Source: CAYZWU01 sp964482235
GTDB lineage: Bacteria > Planctomycetota > B15-G4 > CAYZWU01
Direction of reading: 5' to 3'
Assembly (NCBI GenBank): GCA_964482235.1
Contig: CAYZWU010000018.1
Span: 28,822-92,821 of the forward strand
Length of the DNA: 64,000 nucleotides
Shown: piece after piece, positions 46,486-56,722 of the stretch
Position numbering within the stretch: the first letter of the stretch is position 1
Layout of the letters: the number at the start of each line of letters is the position of its first letter
Translations under genes and position numbers: made by a program
The notes under the pieces: model-generated
Databases searched by the model: none
What the model was told of the DNA's origin: nothing
Seen by the model: only the letters and a program-made list of their open reading frames with translations

Positions 46486-46693
46486 CGGGCCGCACCTTGG
46501 CGCTGATGTCTCGACTTCCCCCTGAAATCGATCGTGCTCTCCCGGCCGGATTCGATAAGCGCAGCCTGAACGGCCGCCACGGCTTTTTACCCTGCCTTTA
46601 CATCAAGATGAAACTTTCTTCCGTATAATAATATAGAGTTGAAGCCGGAAGACAGGCGGTTACTTGGCCGGAGGAAAAAAGGGAGAGACCGAG

Positions 46694-49600
46694 ATGAATC
46701 GGAAAACCATGGCGGCCTGGTTTCTCACTATCTTCATGGCGGCAGCGGCAGCGGCAGCGCTCGAGGGGGAGGAGGACGCAGACCTCGATCCCAGAACAAT
46801 CCTCAGGTGCGTCGATGGGAAAACGGGAAAGGTCCTTTTTACAGATCGTGATATCGAGCGTTTCGATTGGGAGAAGCAGGTCTTCGAGCTTTCCCGCGAA
46901 TGCGCCATGGACCTGATGTCGTGCTCGGAAACGGATCTGAAACGCCCTTTCACCCTCCATGCCGGCGGTGAAGTCCTCTACAGAGGGATGTTCGTCTGCG
47001 ACATCGTATCATCCTCCTTTGCCGGGCCCACGATCGTGCTGGGATCTCTCCCCTGGAAGCCGGCTCCTCCCCTCTTCCGGATCGACGGGGGGTATCCCGA
47101 TGATTCCTTCGCCAGGGAAGAGGGCAAGGTCCGCTTCTCACGCCGTCTGAAAGAGCTGCTCGAGAGGGCCGGCCTCCTCGAGAAGATCGATCTCGACGAT
47201 CCGCCGGAGCCGATCGTCCGGAAGACGATCGGCTGGGCGGGAGAAAGGGAGAAGGACGGCTTCAGTGTGAGGTTCGACATCTTTCCCGAAACCTTTCGAT
47301 TCGACGGGGATGCGAAGCTGCACCTTTTCTTCATCGGAGAAGAAAGTAGCATGCCCCGCGTTGTGGAGATCGAAACGGTCTTCGAGTCGGAGGACGAGAC
47401 GATCGCGGGCAGGATTCATCACGGAGCGTGGCCCTTGAGCGACATCCTGACTCGCAGAATAGGTCTGAACCATCGCATGCCGGCCATGGGGGCCGGGCTC
47501 TCTGCCGCGGAGATCACTGTACGGATCAAGACCGAAGAGACATCCGGCCTCTCGCTGCCTCGCGTTTCCGGGACAGCTCCGGATTCGTTTCGTATCGAGA
47601 GCAGGCCCTGCATGGTGACGGTCAAGCCGGCATCAGAGAGCTCGAGGCAGGAGAGCCACTCCGGGGATGCAGTCGAATCGGTGCGCCGTCGACTCGTCGA
47701 GGCTGCAAAAAGGAGTCGCGATCTGATGGCCGCAGCGGAGGAGGCTGATCCCGAAATACTGCGAAACAGTTGCCTCTATCCGATTGTACGGGCGGACTGG
47801 CTCTCCATGCTGCCTGCCCGCTTTCCCAGGGAGAGCCATGTCCGTCAGTACAGGGATGCCCGCCCCTGGTCCGGCGCCTATGCTTATCCGCTCGTGGGGG
47901 GCTGGAAGGAACAGCCGGAGGAGACATGGCCCACCCTGGCCGATTTGCCCGCGCTTCGCATCCTGCTCACGGACCGCAACGCCGTGATACGATCTCTCGC
48001 CGCCGAGGTGCTTGCCGCCCTTCACCAGCCGGAGGATCCGGCACGCATTGCGACCCTCTTGTGGGACCTTGATGAAGGCGCACCCGTCCTGGGGTGGAAC
48101 GGCACCTACGTTTCGAACCTTCCCGGCGTTTCTCTTCCTGAGGACGAGGACGATCGGCTCGACATCTGGCGAAGCTGGCATCACCGCACAGTCCGGTCCT
48201 ATGCCCTGAACGCTCTTCACCTGATGACGGGCCGCGACTTCACCCGGCAGAGCTTTCCCGAGTGGTGGGTGAGGCAGCGAGAGCCGGAGCACTCCCTCTG
48301 GTTCTGGCAGAGGCGCCTGGAGCATCTGATCCATGAGGTGGCAACCCCGCCGTTGGTCCGGAATCCGCAGGAGCCGGTCGATATCGAAAGGCAATCGAAA
48401 CGCATGGCCGAGTGGCATGCCGGGCTGGACGCACGCCGCCGGGAGATCGGGGAGGCCGTGCTCGAGGAACTGCGCCGCCTGCCTCCCGAGGTGGAGGCCA
48501 AGATCGTGCTGCTGTCGGGCCGCCAGGGCATCGGCAGCTACAACGGCGTCGTGCCGCAGGGACTGTTCTTCGACTCCATACCCGACCTTCGGCTCGAACC
48601 GGGCCGCCTTCTCGATCTTCTCGACCGCAAGGGACTCTGGGATGACGTGACCTGGGACGACCAAAGGGGGAGGGAGCTGTACAACCGCATGGTCTGCCGG
48701 ATCGCCCTGTCCGCGGAGAAGCTCTTCAGCCCTGCCGACAAGCCCCGCCTCGAGGCCTTGCTCGCCTGCAAGGAGATCGATCTCTGGTGGAAGGCAAGAT
48801 CCGCCCTGCTGATCGCCGTCTCACGACTTTCTTCTGATGCTGATCCGTCGAACCTGGACGAGACCGGAACGAGAGACGCTGTTCTTCGATCCGCGATTCG
48901 CACTGCCGGCGATGGTGCCGTACGCTGCGCCGCGGCGCGTGAGCTGATCCGCGCGGGCCTGTCGCGGAACCTGGGCTTCATCGAGGAGTTCTTCTTCAGG
49001 ATCGAGGAGCAGATCAGTTCGCCGGACTTGAGGCAGTCGATCCTCATCGAGCTCGGCTGTCCTCCCCTGACCGATTTGAAGCGACGGATCCTGATCAACT
49101 TCTTGACGGACAGCCGGTCCGAACCTTTCTGGACGCGGCCATCGAAGGAGATGGGCGATTCACTCTTCCGGCGTTACGCGATCCGATCGATCAATGCCCA
49201 CGCGGGAGAGGAGCTCCTGACGAACCGGCATGCCCGGGATCTGTGGGATCCGGAGAAGTCGTCGGCAACACTCGAAGCCGTTGTCGATCTCGTGAGGGCG
49301 CTCGATCGTTCGCGGGCGAGAGCTTCCGCCCCCTGGCGAGCGGTGGTCCAGGATGCGGGATTCGACCTGGTCGACGTGACACCTGACGGCCGCCATGTCC
49401 TGAGCCGGGATTCGAAGTACGGGGAATCGGTAGCGCTCCACCTGATCGACACGACCGGTCCCCGCGTCGTGCAGACGATCGTGATGGAGCGGTTCGACTT
49501 TGCGGCCCTGTCCCCCGACGGCCGAACGATCGCGGTGTCCGCCCGGTCCCGGATCTTCATCTTCGATAGTGCGACGGGCAGGAAGTCCGTCCTTCTGGAG

Positions 49601-51322
49601 AATGCGCAGGGCGCGCTGGCCTTCAGCAGCGATGGCTCCCGCCTGGCCCTGCTCGGATGGCTGCCTCCCGACAGGAATACCGGAAAGGGGAACGTGCGCT
49701 TCCCGGGCTGGGGAGCTCCCCGCGGATCCCTTGATCTTGGAATATTCGATGTGGGCGGGAAGCGTCTGAAGGCGCGGGTACCGACACTGGGCGTGATCCC
49801 GAAGATCGTGGTTTTCTCCGGCCGCAAGGCGATCGGCTTCGGCACGGGCGGATTCCCGATGAACAGGGCCCCCCGGGTGTTCGACACGCACACCATCCTC
49901 GATCCAGACTCGGGAAAGTCGAAATCCGTCAGGGGTCCAATGACCAGCTTCGGAAAGAAGCTGACCGGGCCATCCAGGGATGCCGGCAAGGGGGAGGATA
50001 TTCAGGATCCGTACACGATTCCCGCGGAGATCCGTCGCGAGCAGGAAAGGAGGGAGCAGGCAGCCAGGTTGCTGGAAGGGAGGCTCGAAGTCCTGAAGCG
50101 ATCGAGGTGCCGCACCTATCGCGGGAAGTCGTTTCTCGGGCTCGATGGTCGAAGCTTCATGGCCCGGCGCTGGTTCGATGAGCCCGGCGGCTGGCGTGAT
50201 GCGGTATTCACGATCAGCGATGATTACCTGTTCGAGGTCACGCCTCTCGATTCCGCGCAGGCACCCGTGCTCTGCGACGGGCGGCTCGTGACGATGAACT
50301 CGCCCTCGAAGAACGACCTGCTCGTTGTCACGGACTGCCGGACCGGGGATGTTCTCCTGGAGATTCCCGGGGATTTTCCCGATCCCCGCACGATCTGCCA
50401 TCCGCTTCCCGACGGGCTCCTGGTGCAGAACGAGGACAAGCTGATTCGCTACGATCTCGACCGTCGAGAAAGCGTCTGGGAGAAGGAAACCCCTGACCGG
50501 CTCAGGCTCCTTCCCGGAGCCGTCGTGGTTTTGAATCAGCAGAAGCGTCAGGACGGGGCTCGACCAGCAGTCTTCATCGAGGCCTGGGATACCGCTACGG
50601 GAAAGAGGATCGGCCGCACCCTCGAGAGGGAGGGATGGCCTCATTGCCTCGGCCTCGATCTCGAGGAGGATGCTCTTGCGATTCTGGAAATCCGTGCGGA
50701 CGGCAGATTTCGGCAGCACCTGATGTTCCACTCACTTGCCAGCGGTGAAGTGATCCGGGAGGCGGTCTTCCCGGAGAAGTGGCTTCCCATGAGCGTTCAC
50801 TCCATCGGCAACGGGGAGTGGATCGTATCGAGCCATTTCGAGACACGGCTGATCTTGTCCACCGGCGAGACAGGTGGGGTTTTCCCCCTGGAAGGCGATC
50901 GCGACACGACCGTGGTACCGCTTCCGGGCAGCGGCGGCGACCTGTTCCTCTTCGAGAGCGGGAGCTGCTTCGCCATTATCGATCGCGCCTCCCGAAAGGT
51001 CCGGTTGAAGAGAAGCCACGGAGGATGCAGCGCCCATCCCGCCTTCAGGGGCAAGGTCCTGATGCGCCCCACCGGGCTCCTGGCCGAAGTGGAGCTGATC
51101 GACCTCTCTTCCATGAATACCGTCTGCACGGTCCATCCCGTGCCGGGTGAGGGAGAGTTCGGCTGGATCGTCACCACGCCGGACGGATTCTGGGACGCCT
51201 CGGCCGATGCGGCACGCTTCGTGGAAGTATTCAGGGGTATGGAGGAGGCTTCTGATGACGACCGCCTCTCGCGTCGCGTGGAGGGATTGCTCGGCCGCAG
51301 GCTGAAGTCGGCCCTGCAATGA
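46694..51322 (+). CDS. Giant secreted HEAT-repeat/beta-propeller protein
   Basis: 1542 aa. A signal peptide or anchor (TMAAWFLTIFMAAAAAAALEG) is followed by a beta-rich N-terminal domain, HEAT-like helices near 410-470 (ALRILLTDRNAVIRSLAAEV), a helical middle to about 880, then a WD40/PQQ-like propeller (~890-1480; FAALSPDGRTIAVSAR, 'ALAFSSDGSRLALL', 'VLCDGRLVTMN'). The C-terminal 'VTTPDGFWDASADAARFVEV' resembles the tail found after WD40 blocks in caspase-like/WD proteins. No catalytic residues are recognised. It may be a large scaffold or sensor; exported by the N-terminal signal. A TTG start at 46664 would add ten residues, but GGGAG precedes 46694. Confidence 0.7.
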   Translation: MNRKTMAAWFLTIFMAAAAAAALEGEEDADLDPRTILRCVDGKTGKVLFTDRDIERFDWEKQVFELSRECAMDLMSCSETDLKRPFTLHAGGEVLYRGMFVCDIVSSSFAGPTIVLGSLPWKPAPPLFRIDGGYPDDSFAREEGKVRFSRRLKELLERAGLLEKIDLDDPPEPIVRKTIGWAGEREKDGFSVRFDIFPETFRFDGDAKLHLFFIGEESSMPRVVEIETVFESEDETIAGRIHHGAWPLSDILTRRIGLNHRMPAMGAGLSAAEITVRIKTEETSGLSLPRVSGTAPDSFRIESRPCMVTVKPASESSRQESHSGDAVESVRRRLVEAAKRSRDLMAAAEEADPEILRNSCLYPIVRADWLSMLPARFPRESHVRQYRDARPWSGAYAYPLVGGWKEQPEETWPTLADLPALRILLTDRNAVIRSLAAEVLAALHQPEDPARIATLLWDLDEGAPVLGWNGTYVSNLPGVSLPEDEDDRLDIWRSWHHRTVRSYALNALHLMTGRDFTRQSFPEWWVRQREPEHSLWFWQRRLEHLIHEVATPPLVRNPQEPVDIERQSKRMAEWHAGLDARRREIGEAVLEELRRLPPEVEAKIVLLSGRQGIGSYNGVVPQGLFFDSIPDLRLEPGRLLDLLDRKGLWDDVTWDDQRGRELYNRMVCRIALSAEKLFSPADKPRLEALLACKEIDLWWKARSALLIAVSRLSSDADPSNLDETGTRDAVLRSAIRTAGDGAVRCAAARELIRAGLSRNLGFIEEFFFRIEEQISSPDLRQSILIELGCPPLTDLKRRILINFLTDSRSEPFWTRPSKEMGDSLFRRYAIRSINAHAGEELLTNRHARDLWDPEKSSATLEAVVDLVRALDRSRARASAPWRAVVQDAGFDLVDVTPDGRHVLSRDSKYGESVALHLIDTTGPRVVQTIVMERFDFAALSPDGRTIAVSARSRIFIFDSATGRKSVLLENAQGALAFSSDGSRLALLGWLPPDRNTGKGNVRFPGWGAPRGSLDLGIFDVGGKRLKARVPTLGVIPKIVVFSGRKAIGFGTGGFPMNRAPRVFDTHTILDPDSGKSKSVRGPMTSFGKKLTGPSRDAGKGEDIQDPYTIPAEIRREQERREQAARLLEGRLEVLKRSRCRTYRGKSFLGLDGRSFMARRWFDEPGGWRDAVFTISDDYLFEVTPLDSAQAPVLCDGRLVTMNSPSKNDLLVVTDCRTGDVLLEIPGDFPDPRTICHPLPDGLLVQNEDKLIRYDLDRRESVWEKETPDRLRLLPGAVVVLNQQKRQDGARPAVFIEAWDTATGKRIGRTLEREGWPHCLGLDLEEDALAILEIRADGRFRQHLMFHSLASGEVIREAVFPEKWLPMSVHSIGNGEWIVSSHFETRLILSTGETGGVFPLEGDRDTTVVPLPGSGGDLFLFESGSCFAIIDRASRKVRLKRSHGGCSAHPAFRGKVLMRPTGLLAEVELIDLSSMNTVCTVHPVPGEGEFGWIVTTPDGFWDASADAARFVEVFRGMEEASDDDRLSRRVEGLLGRRLKSALQ

Positions 51323-51383
51323 AGAAGCTATCCTCGGCCGTTGCCTGATCGGTCTCGTCAGCGATTATGCGACACCGAAACAG

Positions 51384-52844
51384 TCATCTGTCGGCAACAA
51401 GCGCCGGCTCCGACTCTGCAGGGGCAGGCTCTCTCTCCCCATCACGCCGCGCCATCTCCTCGAAGCTCTCGTGCGACCGGAGCAGGCTGTGCCGGCCGCC
51501 GTTCACCTTGATGATTGCCGGCCTCGGGAAGGAGAAGTTGTTCTCGAAGGAAGTGAAATAGGCGCCGGCATCCATGATGACCATCACGTCGCCCTTCTCC
51601 AGGGCGGGCATCCGCTTGCAGGGGGAGAGAAGGTCGCCGGGTGTGCAGATCGGACCCACGATCCGGTAGAGTCGATCGTGCTTCGCAGCTATCTTCGTTG
51701 CGGACAGGATCTCGTGGTATTCCCATCTCACCGCTCCGGCCACGTTGATTCCTGTGTCGAGAATAGCGATTTCCGGATTGCCCGTTCGCGATTCCTTGAT
51801 CTCGGTCACGCGGGCCAGGATGATCTCGGCGGAACTGCTGACGATCCGGCCCGGCTCGAAGGCGAGGGCGGGCGGCTTCAGTCCATGCCTGGCGCAGCTG
51901 CTGCGAACCGTACCGATGATGGTCCCGGCAAGATCCTCGATCGGTGCCATCGAGGTTTCCTCGGGCGGCGCATAGGGACTTCCGAGTCGCTGCTGCAGAA
52001 AATCATCGGCCCGGTCGTAGACCCGGACTGTTGGAACGCCGAATCCCCCGCCCATGTTCAACGAGCTGATCTCGATCCCGAAGGCTTTCCTGATCGAGGC
52101 CAGGAACTCGATCGTCTTGATTGCGGCGAACCGGTATGGCTCCGCGCTCTGGATCTGGGATCCGAGATGGAAATGGACGCCGTCCACCTCCACGGCGTCG
52201 GAACCGGCCAGCCGTTCGAAGATCCTCCAGGCTTCTCCTGAATCGATGCCGAACCCGAACTGATCGCCCCATCCTTCGCCCGTGAACAGCCTGACGCCGA
52301 CTCGCGGCTTCGCGCCGGTCTCGCGGGCCAGCGATTCCATCAGGTCGAGCTCTGCAAAGGAGTTGATGTTGATCCGGCGGATCCCCGAGCGGATGGCGAG
52401 CCGCAATCCTTCCGGAGACTTGCCGGGGCCGTTGTAGATGATCGCGCCGGGATCCACCCCCGATTCGAGGGCGAGCCAGAGCTCGAAATGGGAGATCACC
52501 TCCGCGCCGCATCCCTCGTCATTCAGTATCTTCAGGATGCCCGGAACCGGATTCGTCTTGAAGGAATAGTAGACCTCGCAGGATATTCCCTGGTCTTCGA
52601 AGGCCTTCTTGAACCTGCGGTACGATTCGCGCAGAAGCGCCTCGTCCACCACGTGCAGGGGCGTCCCGTAACGATCGGCGAGATCGCGGCTGAGGCAGCC
52701 GCCCACGACGAGATCTCCCCTCGAACCCGCCTTCATGCCCCAGAGGGACGGCGAGGGCGGCAGCCACCCCTTGTCGCTCCTGGCGCTTTTCATCGTCCGG
52801 TAGAGAGAGAGCAGCTTCTTGATCTTTCGCAGTTTCGAAACCAT
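51384..52844 (-). CDS. PLP-dependent type III decarboxylase (diaminopimelate-decarboxylase-like)
   Basis: 486 aa starting at 52844 (AAGGAAC upstream). The PLP lysine is K96 in VYYSFKTNPVP. The alanine-racemase-like barrel is followed by 'EVDGVHFHLGSQI' (conserved His-Gly-Ser) and, in the beta domain, 'VGPICTPGDLL' and 'MVIMDAGAYFTSFENNF' (second-subunit Cys and DAGAY motifs). Members decarboxylate meso-diaminopimelate, carboxynorspermidine or amino acids attached to carriers. The paired ATP-grasp ligase 35 bp upstream resembles aminoglycoside/peptide pathways, where ligase and decarboxylase act in sequence. Not a lysine-pathway gene by context, since no lysine genes are near. Confidence 0.88.
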   Translation of the reverse strand: MVSKLRKIKKLLSLYRTMKSARSDKGWLPPSPSLWGMKAGSRGDLVVGGCLSRDLADRYGTPLHVVDEALLRESYRRFKKAFEDQGISCEVYYSFKTNPVPGILKILNDEGCGAEVISHFELWLALESGVDPGAIIYNGPGKSPEGLRLAIRSGIRRININSFAELDLMESLARETGAKPRVGVRLFTGEGWGDQFGFGIDSGEAWRIFERLAGSDAVEVDGVHFHLGSQIQSAEPYRFAAIKTIEFLASIRKAFGIEISSLNMGGGFGVPTVRVYDRADDFLQQRLGSPYAPPEETSMAPIEDLAGTIIGTVRSSCARHGLKPPALAFEPGRIVSSSAEIILARVTEIKESRTGNPEIAILDTGINVAGAVRWEYHEILSATKIAAKHDRLYRIVGPICTPGDLLSPCKRMPALEKGDVMVIMDAGAYFTSFENNFSFPRPAIIKVNGGRHSLLRSHESFEEMARRDGEREPAPAESEPALVADR

Positions 52845-52879
52845 GGGTGTTCCTTGAAAAAAAAATGATACGGGACGGC

Positions 52880-54118
52880 TCAACCCGGAGATTGGTGCTG
52901 CCCGTCTTTCATCTTGCCGCCTGCTGCACCGCAGAGCGGGCGGCCATGAATCATGTGCCGGAGGCTCGCCTTCCAGCGGGCCGGGATGTAATGCGACACG
53001 AATCGTCTCAGCTGGGCGGCCAGCAGCAGGGGATCGTCCCAGGGAGCGACTGAGAAGGAGCGCAGGAAGTCGATCGGCCGGCGCTCCCCGAAGGCTCGAA
53101 AGAGACTTTGGGGAAATACGGGTATCAGCTCCCTCTTGATCCTGTCGAGGCTCGGGCGCTGGAAACAGGGCTCCCCGGACAGCCACCCTTCCACTCCCCG
53201 GCTCATGCTCACCCCGGCTCCCATCTTTTCCGACATGTAGACTCCCGGCGTCGGTCGGGGATTGAACTCGATGACGGTCACCTGATCGCTCTGGGGATCG
53301 TGAATCCAGTCGATGCCGCACAGGCCGCTGAAGCGCGTCAGCTCACCGATGCCGGCAACCAGATTCTCCGTCTCCCCGTGGATCATGAGCTGCCTCTCCG
53401 AGGAGATCGACGATTTGCCGGGCCACGGTCTCCGGCAATAGGATGAAAACCAGCAGAGCGGCTTGCCGCGGTCGAAGAGCACCGCCGTTTCTCCCACATC
53501 GCCCTCGATCAGCTCCTGGACCATGATCGGCGTGCCGTTCGCGATCTCGGCCCAGCCGCGATCCAGATCCTTCCTGGTCGGAGCCAGGCGGACGCCGGAC
53601 GAGGAAGCTCCTCGATCCAGCTTCAGGACAACGGGATATCCGAGCTCCGATGCCGCGCTTCGCGCTTCCGCGATGCCGTCCACGGCAAGGGATCGTGGAA
53701 CCGGAATCCCCTTGCTGGCCGCGGCCAGCATGAGCGACAGGTTCGAGACGGCGTTGGTTGAGTTGCCCCTATCCAGGGAGAAGGGAAACCACTCTTCCAT
53801 CCACGACCGATCCGGCAGGTCGACCAGATCCCAGAGCAGGGATTCATCCCCGATGATGATCCAGCTGTAAGGCTGCTCGACCTGGCTGATGTGGCTGCGT
53901 AGCGCCTCGACGAGCGAGCCGCTCCCCGCGGGCCACTTGATATGACGGTCCACGAACCGCGTGCGCTGGACGGCAAGCCCCTTCTCGGCGATCAGGGAAA
54001 TCCGGCATCCCGCCCGCTTCAAGAGGCGGGGCATCTGAACGATCGACGTCACGTCGATTTTGACGGCAAGCAGCACGTCGACATTCTTCTTGCGGCTGGT
54101 CCTGTTCTCTTCGTTCAT
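52880..54118 (-). CDS. ATP-grasp domain ligase
   Basis: 412 aa. The ATP-grasp core is visible: YPVVLKLDRGASSSGVRLA (nucleotide-binding loop), 'IMVQELIEGDVGETAVLF' and the metal-binding end 'VTVIEFNPRPTPGVYM'. The N-terminal ~110 residues are a substrate-binding subdomain of unknown type. ATP-grasp enzymes join a carboxylate to an amine or thiol through an acyl phosphate. Pairing with the PLP decarboxylase suggests an amino acid is ligated and then decarboxylated, as in butirosin-type BtrJ/BtrK, though no carrier protein is encoded nearby. The ATG at 54118 is preferred to an upstream GTG (54133). Confidence 0.82.
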   Translation of the reverse strand: MNEENRTSRKKNVDVLLAVKIDVTSIVQMPRLLKRAGCRISLIAEKGLAVQRTRFVDRHIKWPAGSGSLVEALRSHISQVEQPYSWIIIGDESLLWDLVDLPDRSWMEEWFPFSLDRGNSTNAVSNLSLMLAAASKGIPVPRSLAVDGIAEARSAASELGYPVVLKLDRGASSSGVRLAPTRKDLDRGWAEIANGTPIMVQELIEGDVGETAVLFDRGKPLCWFSSYCRRPWPGKSSISSERQLMIHGETENLVAGIGELTRFSGLCGIDWIHDPQSDQVTVIEFNPRPTPGVYMSEKMGAGVSMSRGVEGWLSGEPCFQRPSLDRIKRELIPVFPQSLFRAFGERRPIDFLRSFSVAPWDDPLLLAAQLRRFVSHYIPARWKASLRHMIHGRPLCGAAGGKMKDGQHQSPG

Positions 54119-54345
54119 CGGGTTTGCCCTCACGGCCTCTCAACAGGCCATTCAGCAATAATCGATCTCGAAATGCGTCATCAACAGGACGTGGGGGGTC
54201 CGATCGAATCGTCGATTCGAATCCGGCACTGTCCTGCCGACAAAGCAAATATCGAGTCGAGGCAATCACACTTCCTTGCCTTGTATCGGGAAAATACTTA
54301 GGTGAATCTGAGTTTTTTTTCAGTCTGCCGGGCGGGAGCCGGGGA

Positions 54346-56157
54346 TCACTCGTCCACGGGCAGGTGCCTGTACCAGGTGAAGGCCAGGATGACGGCAGCG
54401 GCGAGGAAGCAGCCGCCCAGAAGAAGGGCTTCGGTGTGCCAGTGCCCCACGAGGTACATGGGGCAGAGGTAAAGGGATGTCAGCCCGATGATGCCGAGGA
54501 TCGTGTTGAGAACGGCGCGCGCGGCCGATTCGCTCGACCCGAGAAGGGAGCGGCTCCTGGAGGCGGAGGCGGGATCGGCATCCCCGCCGTCCTGCCCGGC
54601 CCGGACGGGCTTCCAGAATCCGAAGGGCTTCACGGTCCTGAAGAAGTCCTGAAGCAACGCCGCGTCGGTCGGTGCGGTCCAGAGAGTGACGAGGACGCTC
54701 GCCAGGAGCGAGCCGCCGCAGATGGCGGGGAATATCTTGTAGATCGGGATCTCGGGAAAGAAGAGGGCGAGAATCGACAGGAGGATCCCGCCGACGACGC
54801 CGGCGGCATATCCCCAGCCGTTCAGACGCCACCAGTACCATCGCAGCACGTTGGGCACGATGATGCTCGCCCCGAGAGCCATCATCATCCACCCCCAGAT
54901 CGCGGCGATCGATTCGAACTGGAAGCCGATGGCGATCCCGGCGACAACGATGGCCACCGTGGCCACATAGCTGCAGCGAACGAGGTGCCGCTCGTCCGCA
55001 TCGGGCCGGAAGATGGGCTGCCAGATGTCGCGCACGATGAAGGCGGCGCCGCTGTTCACCGTGGAGCTGAAGGTGGACATGAAAGCGGCCAGCAGGCCGG
55101 CGATCACCGCGCCGCGAATCCCCACGGGCAGGTACTCCTGGAGCACGGCGGGCATGACCGTTTCCGGATCGCGCGAGTTCATCACGCCGGACAGGGCCAG
55201 GAGTGTGATACCGCAGACCATCCCCCAGCGGATCACGAGAAAGAAGGGCCACGAGGCGGCCAGCTTGCAGGCGTCGCGGACGCTGGCCGCGGCGATGTGG
55301 CGCTGGAAATCGTAGAGCTGGGCCGGGCCGCCGGCGTTCATGAGAAGACCCTTGAGCACCCAGGCGATCGTGAGGAGGCCGAACATCTGGTACGCGGCGT
55401 TCTCCGTCCCGGCAAGGTGGTCCAGGCGCCACGACGGCGCGAGCCGTGTGAAGTCGCCAGGAACGGAGGAGGCGATGATCTCCGGCGTCAGGTTGGTGTA
55501 GGCGATCACGGCGATGATGATGCCGGCGGCGGTGAGGATGACGGTCTGGATCACGTCGGTCACCACAACGCTGTAGAGGCCGCCCACGGCCACGTAGAGG
55601 GTGGTGATGGCAAAGATCAGCGTGGCCAGGACAGGGGCCTCGTTCGCCGCGATCCATTCCGAGGCGAAGGGAAGGCTCGAGGCGACGCTCTCGAGGGGGA
55701 GGTAGACGGCCGCGAATTTCCCGATCCCCTGGAAGGCGTACCCGATGGCTGCCGCCGTGAAGAGGATCGACATGACGGCCGAGGCGTACCTGGCCACCCG
55801 GCCTCCCCGGTCGCTGCCGAAGCGGGTCTTCATCCACTCGGCCGCGGTCATCACCCTCGAGCGCCTGACCCACCGGGCCATGTAGGCGAGGCTGAAGGCC
55901 GGCAGGGCGACACCCCACATCCAGTGATGCCACCACGACTGCATGCCGAGGACGTAGAGCACGGACACCATCCACATGGTGCCGGTGATGTCGAAGTTCG
56001 AGACGGCGCCCGACATGGCCAGCATCGACCAGTGGAGCGACTTGCCGCCCAGGAAGTAGGCTTCCAGGTTTCGGGCCGCCTTGCGGCGGAACCAGAATCC
56101 CGCGCTGACAATGATGATGAAGTAGGCGATAATCGCGAGAATGTCGTAGCAGCTCAT
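54346..56157 (-). CDS. Sodium:solute symporter (SSS family)
   Basis: 603 aa with about 13-14 membrane segments. N-terminal motif ILAIIAYFIIIVSAGFWF, then 'LEAYFLGGKSLHWSMLAMSG', and 'GIRGAVIAGLLAAFMSTFSS' where the family has the conserved sodium-site segment. It is distinct from the symporter at 35455 (long cytoplasmic C-terminal region 'ASASRSRSLLGSSESAA'). The substrate is unknown; the redox-signalling operon lies 175 bp upstream but is probably independent. Confidence 0.9.
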   Translation of the reverse strand: MSCYDILAIIAYFIIIVSAGFWFRRKAARNLEAYFLGGKSLHWSMLAMSGAVSNFDITGTMWMVSVLYVLGMQSWWHHWMWGVALPAFSLAYMARWVRRSRVMTAAEWMKTRFGSDRGGRVARYASAVMSILFTAAAIGYAFQGIGKFAAVYLPLESVASSLPFASEWIAANEAPVLATLIFAITTLYVAVGGLYSVVVTDVIQTVILTAAGIIIAVIAYTNLTPEIIASSVPGDFTRLAPSWRLDHLAGTENAAYQMFGLLTIAWVLKGLLMNAGGPAQLYDFQRHIAAASVRDACKLAASWPFFLVIRWGMVCGITLLALSGVMNSRDPETVMPAVLQEYLPVGIRGAVIAGLLAAFMSTFSSTVNSGAAFIVRDIWQPIFRPDADERHLVRCSYVATVAIVVAGIAIGFQFESIAAIWGWMMMALGASIIVPNVLRWYWWRLNGWGYAAGVVGGILLSILALFFPEIPIYKIFPAICGGSLLASVLVTLWTAPTDAALLQDFFRTVKPFGFWKPVRAGQDGGDADPASASRSRSLLGSSESAARAVLNTILGIIGLTSLYLCPMYLVGHWHTEALLLGGCFLAAAVILAFTWYRHLPVDE

Positions 56158-56332
56158 CGTTCACCCGCTGCGAGGATCTCTTCTTCCTGGACGTTGGCCG
56201 GCGCGTCACGCGGGAAGCGCGTCGCTATCTTCCTGTCCGGGCATCATGGAATATCGCCGGCGGAAAAGGAAGCGCAAGCTTTCGAGGAAATCGGAAAAAG
56301 GGACCGGGAGCGGCGGCACACCGTCCGTCACG

Positions 56333-56722
56333 TCATCCCGTCGCGCCGATCAGGCTCTCGATGAGGCTCAGCAGCTTCTGCGGATCGATCGGCTTGGTGA
56401 GGTAGCCTTCAGGCTCCGGGACTTCCCTGCTGGTGGAGATGTAGCTCTCGAAGTCGTGGCTCACGCCGGTGATGAAGATGATGGGGATGTCCCTGAACTT
56501 CTCGTCGTCGCGGACGCTCTTGTAGAACAAGAAACCCGACATGGAAGGCATGTTCACGTCCAGGGTGATCAGGTCCGGCATGGACGCGTCCATCCGGATC
56601 AGTCCCTGCTCGCCGTTCTCGGCCGCGATTGTGTCGTACCCGTTGTCCTCGAGCAGGCTGGTGAAGTAGGTGACCGTGTCCGGCTCGTCGTCAATGACCA
56701 GCACTGTCTTCCTGATGGCCAT
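56333..56722 (-). CDS. Stand-alone response-regulator receiver domain
   Basis: 129 aa, one CheY-like domain: acidic pair DDEP (11-14), phosphoacceptor D55 in LITLDVNMPS, Thr at 85 and K110 in EGYLTKPID. No output domain, so it probably acts by binding a partner. Start 56722 has GGAGG 8 bp upstream and overlaps the end of the histidine kinase gene by 32 bp, so it is coupled to it. Its ends, 'PEPEGYLTKPID', resemble the receiver domain fused to the iron-sulfur protein, suggesting related partners. Confidence 0.9.
   Translation of the reverse strand: MAIRKTVLVIDDEPDTVTYFTSLLEDNGYDTIAAENGEQGLIRMDASMPDLITLDVNMPSMSGFLFYKSVRDDEKFRDIPIIFITGVSHDFESYISTSREVPEPEGYLTKPIDPQKLLSLIESLIGATG

Noticed and set aside
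54124..56364. Long plus-strand frame opposite the second symporter
   Set aside because: Rich in Gly/Asp/Arg with no membrane segments or motifs; the minus-strand symporter explains the region.
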